Origin: an uncultured Alistipes sp.
GTDB taxonomy: Bacteria > Bacteroidota > Bacteroidia > Bacteroidales > Rikenellaceae
Direction of reading: 5' to 3'
Assembly (NCBI GenBank): GCA_947367255.1
Contig: CANBCZ010000015.1
Span: 1 to 44,563, forward strand
Length of the DNA stretch: 44,563 nucleotides
The notes under the pieces are model-generated. The model searched no databases. It saw only the letters and a list, made by a program, of their open reading frames with translations, and was not told the origin of the DNA. A program made the translations under genes and the position numbers. Each line of letters starts with the position of its first letter. Position 1 is the stretch's first letter. Shown here piece by piece: positions 42,638-44,563 of this stretch.

Positions 42638-42649
42638 TTGTCTACTAAA

Positions 42650-42832
42650 TTACTTAAGCTTGTTGCGGAGGTAGAAGTAGTATATAGCAACACCGATCCA
42701 GCTTGTAAGCAGGATAAGAAGTGTGCTCAGAATCTTTGTAGGCATCTCAGTTGCAGTCTTCTTTGTGAAGATCTCATAAACAGCGTAAACACCAAGTGCT
42801 ACACCAAGCAGATAAATTAATGTTGAAATCAT
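42650..42832 (-). CDS. Small two-helix membrane protein (PLDc_N-like)
   Basis: 60 residues with two hydrophobic helices (about 3-22 and 34-55) joined by TKKTATEMPTK and ending YFYLRNKLK. The WIGVAIYYFYLRNK ending resembles PLDc_N (phospholipase D N-terminal) mini-proteins, which usually lack an enzyme domain. It lies 22 nt after truA on the same strand and 13 nt before a bidirectional terminator. Function unknown. Confidence 0.75.
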   Translation of the reverse strand: MISTLIYLLGVALGVYAVYEIFTKKTATEMPTKILSTLLILLTSWIGVAIYYFYLRNKLK

Positions 42833-42854
42833 AGTAAAATTGGTTTAAGTTATA

Positions 42855-43610
42855 CTAAAAAGTTTTTGTAAAAGTCTCTTCACTATAGACCACATCGCTC
42901 AAAAATAGTCCCTGCGCAGGTGCTCCAGCACTCGATAGCGATAGATCCTTTGCCTCAACGATTTTGCAGAACTCCTCAACAGAGTATCTACCACGACCGA
43001 CATCTACAAGTGTACCTACAATCGAACGCACCATATTTCGCAGAAATCTGTCAGCACGAATCGTAAAGACAAGCACACCGTCTGCCTCAACACTCCAATG
43101 TGCATCCATCACTCGGCAGATATTGGTCTTGTTGTTCGAATTAAGTTTGGCAAACGATGTAAAATCATCATACTCAAGCAATTTTGCCGCCGCTTGGTTC
43201 ATCTTCTCCACATCGAGTGATACATAGTAGAGCCACGCAGAGTAGCGTCTGAACGGATTTTTCGTCGGACAAATATAGTAGCGATACTCCCTCTGTCGGG
43301 CATCAAATCTTGCGTGCGCACCATCTGCCACAGGAGTTACCGAGAAGATGGCAATATCCTTCGGCAGCATCATATTGAGTTTGTAGTGCAGTTGCTGCAA
43401 ATCGACCTCAACATCTGCATCGAAATGAGCCACATAGTATGAAGCATTCACCCCCGTATCGGTACGCCCCGCACCAACAATCTCTATCGGAGTGCGCAAG
43501 AGCTTTGTCAGCGCCTGCTCAATCGTCTGCTGCACGGTCGGCATATCAGGCTGACGCTGCCAACCGCAGTAGGCAGTACCTTTGTAGGAGAGTTCGGCAA
43601 AGTAACGCAT
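42855..43610 (-). CDS. truA: tRNA pseudouridine(38-40) synthase
   Basis: 251 residues. AELSYKGTAYCGWQRQP is the TruA start motif; the catalytic Asp51 lies in GAGRTDTGVNA (usual form GRTDAGVHA, here with Thr and Asn substitutions). FDARQREYRYYI, DFTSFAKLNS and RFLRNMVRSIVGTLVDVG are further signatures. It makes pseudouridine in the anticodon arm. -7 box at 43637-43644. Confidence 0.97.
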   Translation of the reverse strand: MRYFAELSYKGTAYCGWQRQPDMPTVQQTIEQALTKLLRTPIEIVGAGRTDTGVNASYYVAHFDADVEVDLQQLHYKLNMMLPKDIAIFSVTPVADGAHARFDARQREYRYYICPTKNPFRRYSAWLYYVSLDVEKMNQAAAKLLEYDDFTSFAKLNSNNKTNICRVMDAHWSVEADGVLVFTIRADRFLRNMVRSIVGTLVDVGRGRYSVEEFCKIVEAKDLSLSSAGAPAQGLFLSDVVYSEETFTKTF

Positions 43611-43636
43611 AGGTGTAAAAATGGGGTTTGTTTTTA

Positions 43637-43644
43637 CAAAAGTA
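43637..43644 (-). promoter_or_regulatory. -7 box of truA
   Basis: TACTTTTG on the minus strand, 26-nt leader. Confidence 0.5.
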
Positions 43645-43657
43645 TGGAATTTTTTCG

Positions 43658-43665
43658 TATTTTTG
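43658..43665 (+). promoter_or_regulatory. -7 box of dapB
   Basis: TATTTTTG with a 30-nt leader, divergent from truA. Confidence 0.45.
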
Positions 43666-43695
43666 TGCGTTTAGGTAAAAAGCTGAATAAAACCT

Positions 43696-44451
43696 ATGAA
43701 GGTTGCAATTATAGGCTACGGCAAGATGGGCAAGATGATAGAGCAGATAGCCCTGCAGCGCGGCCATGAGATAGTATGCATCATCGACATTGACAATCAG
43801 GACAACTTCGGCTCCGAGGCGTTTCGCAGTGCCGATGTGGCCATTGAGTTTACCAACCCCATGGTGGCATACAACAACTATATGAAGACGTTTGCTGCCG
43901 GAGTGAAATTGGTATCGGGCAGTACCGGTTGGTTGGAAGAACATGGCGAAGAGGTGAAGAAGCTTTGTACCGAAGGTGGACAGACACTTTTCTGGTCGTC
44001 TAATTTCAGTTTGGGTGTAGCCGTTTTTTCGGCTGTCAACAAGTATTTGGCTAGTATCATGAACAATTTCCCTGGTTATGAAGTATCTATGGTGGAAACG
44101 CATCATGTGCATAAGTTGGATGCTCCGAGTGGTACAGCCATTACCTTGGCAGAAGGAATCTTGGAGAAATTGGAACGCAAGAGCAAGTGGGTCATGGGTA
44201 CATTGACTGCTCCTGACGGTACAGTTAGCGGTACTACCGAATGTGAAGCCAATGAATTGCCGGTAAGTTCTATCCGTGAAGGCGAAGTTCCGGGCATTCA
44301 CGCTATCCGCTATGATTCGGAGGCCGATAGCATTACTATTACACACGATGCCAAGAACCGCAAGGGTTTTGCTTTGGGTGCTGTGTTGGCAGCCGAATAT
44401 ACAGCCAACCATGAAGGTTTCTTGGGTATGAACGATTTGTTCCAATTCTAA
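43696..44451 (+). CDS. dapB: 4-hydroxy-tetrahydrodipicolinate reductase
   Basis: 251 residues. NAD(P)H-binding VAIIGYGKMGKMIEQIA, SGSTGWLEEH, WSSNFSLGVAVFSAVNKYL, then the catalytic ETHHVHKLDAPSGTAITLAEG and RKGFALGAVLAAEYT. It reduces the dihydrodipicolinate precursor in lysine and meso-diaminopimelate synthesis. Codon use differs from the rest of the window: 14 of 17 Leu codons are TTG and none is CTC, and after about 43935 GAA outnumbers GAG by roughly 5 to 1, while the first four Glu codons are GAG. It is followed by lepB after 9 nt. Confidence 0.96.
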   Translation: MKVAIIGYGKMGKMIEQIALQRGHEIVCIIDIDNQDNFGSEAFRSADVAIEFTNPMVAYNNYMKTFAAGVKLVSGSTGWLEEHGEEVKKLCTEGGQTLFWSSNFSLGVAVFSAVNKYLASIMNNFPGYEVSMVETHHVHKLDAPSGTAITLAEGILEKLERKSKWVMGTLTAPDGTVSGTTECEANELPVSSIREGEVPGIHAIRYDSEADSITITHDAKNRKGFALGAVLAAEYTANHEGFLGMNDLFQF

Positions 44452-44460
44452 TTTGAAATC

Positions 44461-44563
44461 ATGAAAATAGAAGCAACACGCAATCAGTGGATAAAGTTTG
44501 CGATTGTTTTGGTGCTTTGGCTCGCCTTTTTGGTGTGGCTGAAGAGTTGGCTGGGACTGGTGG
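44461..44563 (+). CDS. lepB: Signal peptidase I, N-terminal fragment cut by the window edge
   Basis: 34 residues are visible: a short polar start (KIEATRNQWIKF) and one membrane helix (AIVLVLWLAFLVWLKSWLG), which matches the N-terminal anchor of Bacteroidales LepB. The call rests on this anchor and the known dapB-lepB adjacency in Bacteroidales; the catalytic Ser/Lys region is outside the window. Codon use continues the TTG-rich style of dapB. Confidence 0.65.
   Translation, partial: MKIEATRNQWIKFAIVLVLWLAFLVWLKSWLGLV

Noticed and set aside
43546..44445. 299-residue minus-strand frame opposite dapB
   Set aside because: Shadow of dapB, His/Cys-rich composition typical of antisense frames; dapB has all catalytic motifs.

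Overview
The window looks like chromosome of a Bacteroidales bacterium, most plausibly a Rikenellaceae/Alistipes-like gut member. The evidence is the TAnnTTTG-type -7 promoter boxes (written TATCTTTG, TACTTTTG or TATATTTG upstream of many genes), the near absence of Shine-Dalgarno sequences, and the gene families present: a FISUMP-type surface lipoprotein, BspA-like leucine-rich-repeat lipoproteins, a TonB plug protein, DUF4886 and DUF6249 proteins, a Rho with a long disordered insert, GH31, and an ECF sigma factor with no classical anti-sigma. Genus assignment is inference. I see no phage, plasmid, transposase or CRISPR array.

Layout, left to right. (1) 1-2524: the 3' part of a helical-toroid enzyme-like protein, then an ECF sigma factor with two small membrane proteins. 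(2) 2651-4768: an AT-rich minus-strand cluster of two BspA-like lipoproteins and a small membrane protein. (3) 4769-5349: a gene-free stretch packed with foldback structures, ending at the pheT stop codon. (4) 5350-15056: pheT, an SGNH-like lipoprotein, a UbiA-family prenyltransferase, a plug-only TonB protein, an EamA transporter, lepA, a long-chain acyl-CoA synthetase and tRNA-Gly(CCC). (5) 15057-15373: a duplicated tRNA-Gly 3' end flanking about 230 bp of strongly structured DNA. (6) 15374-23247: a small protein, a flavodoxin-like reductase, S1/P1 nuclease, rho, an outer-membrane barrel, tRNA-Leu(UAA), miaA, a pRiA4b ORF-3-like protein and the FISUMP lipoprotein. (7) 23440-31308: an apparent six-gene minus-strand operon, HAMP sensor - trkH - SPOR-like protein - nfeD - GH31 - floA. 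(8) 31338-36019: mtaB, divergent from an ABC metal permease - lptG - fmt operon. (9) 36249-43610: G1P dehydrogenase, DUF4886 protein, yggS, a purple-acid-phosphatase-like enzyme, C69 dipeptidase, a small membrane protein and truA. (10) 43696-44563: dapB and the start of lepB, whose codon use differs sharply from the rest of the window.

Many genes are ordinary translation and tRNA housekeeping (pheT, lepA, miaA, mtaB, fmt, truA, two tRNAs) interleaved with envelope and export functions (floA/nfeD, lptG, lepB, lipoproteins). The most interesting signals are non-coding. Long imperfect palindromes of about 126-135 bp begin at or near stop codons; two of them share a similar apical loop. Multi-stem structures sit next to both tRNA genes. 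Several promoters put the -7 box only 3-9 nt before the start codon, suggesting leaderless mRNAs. The six-gene envelope operon and the composition break in dapB are the other points worth checking.
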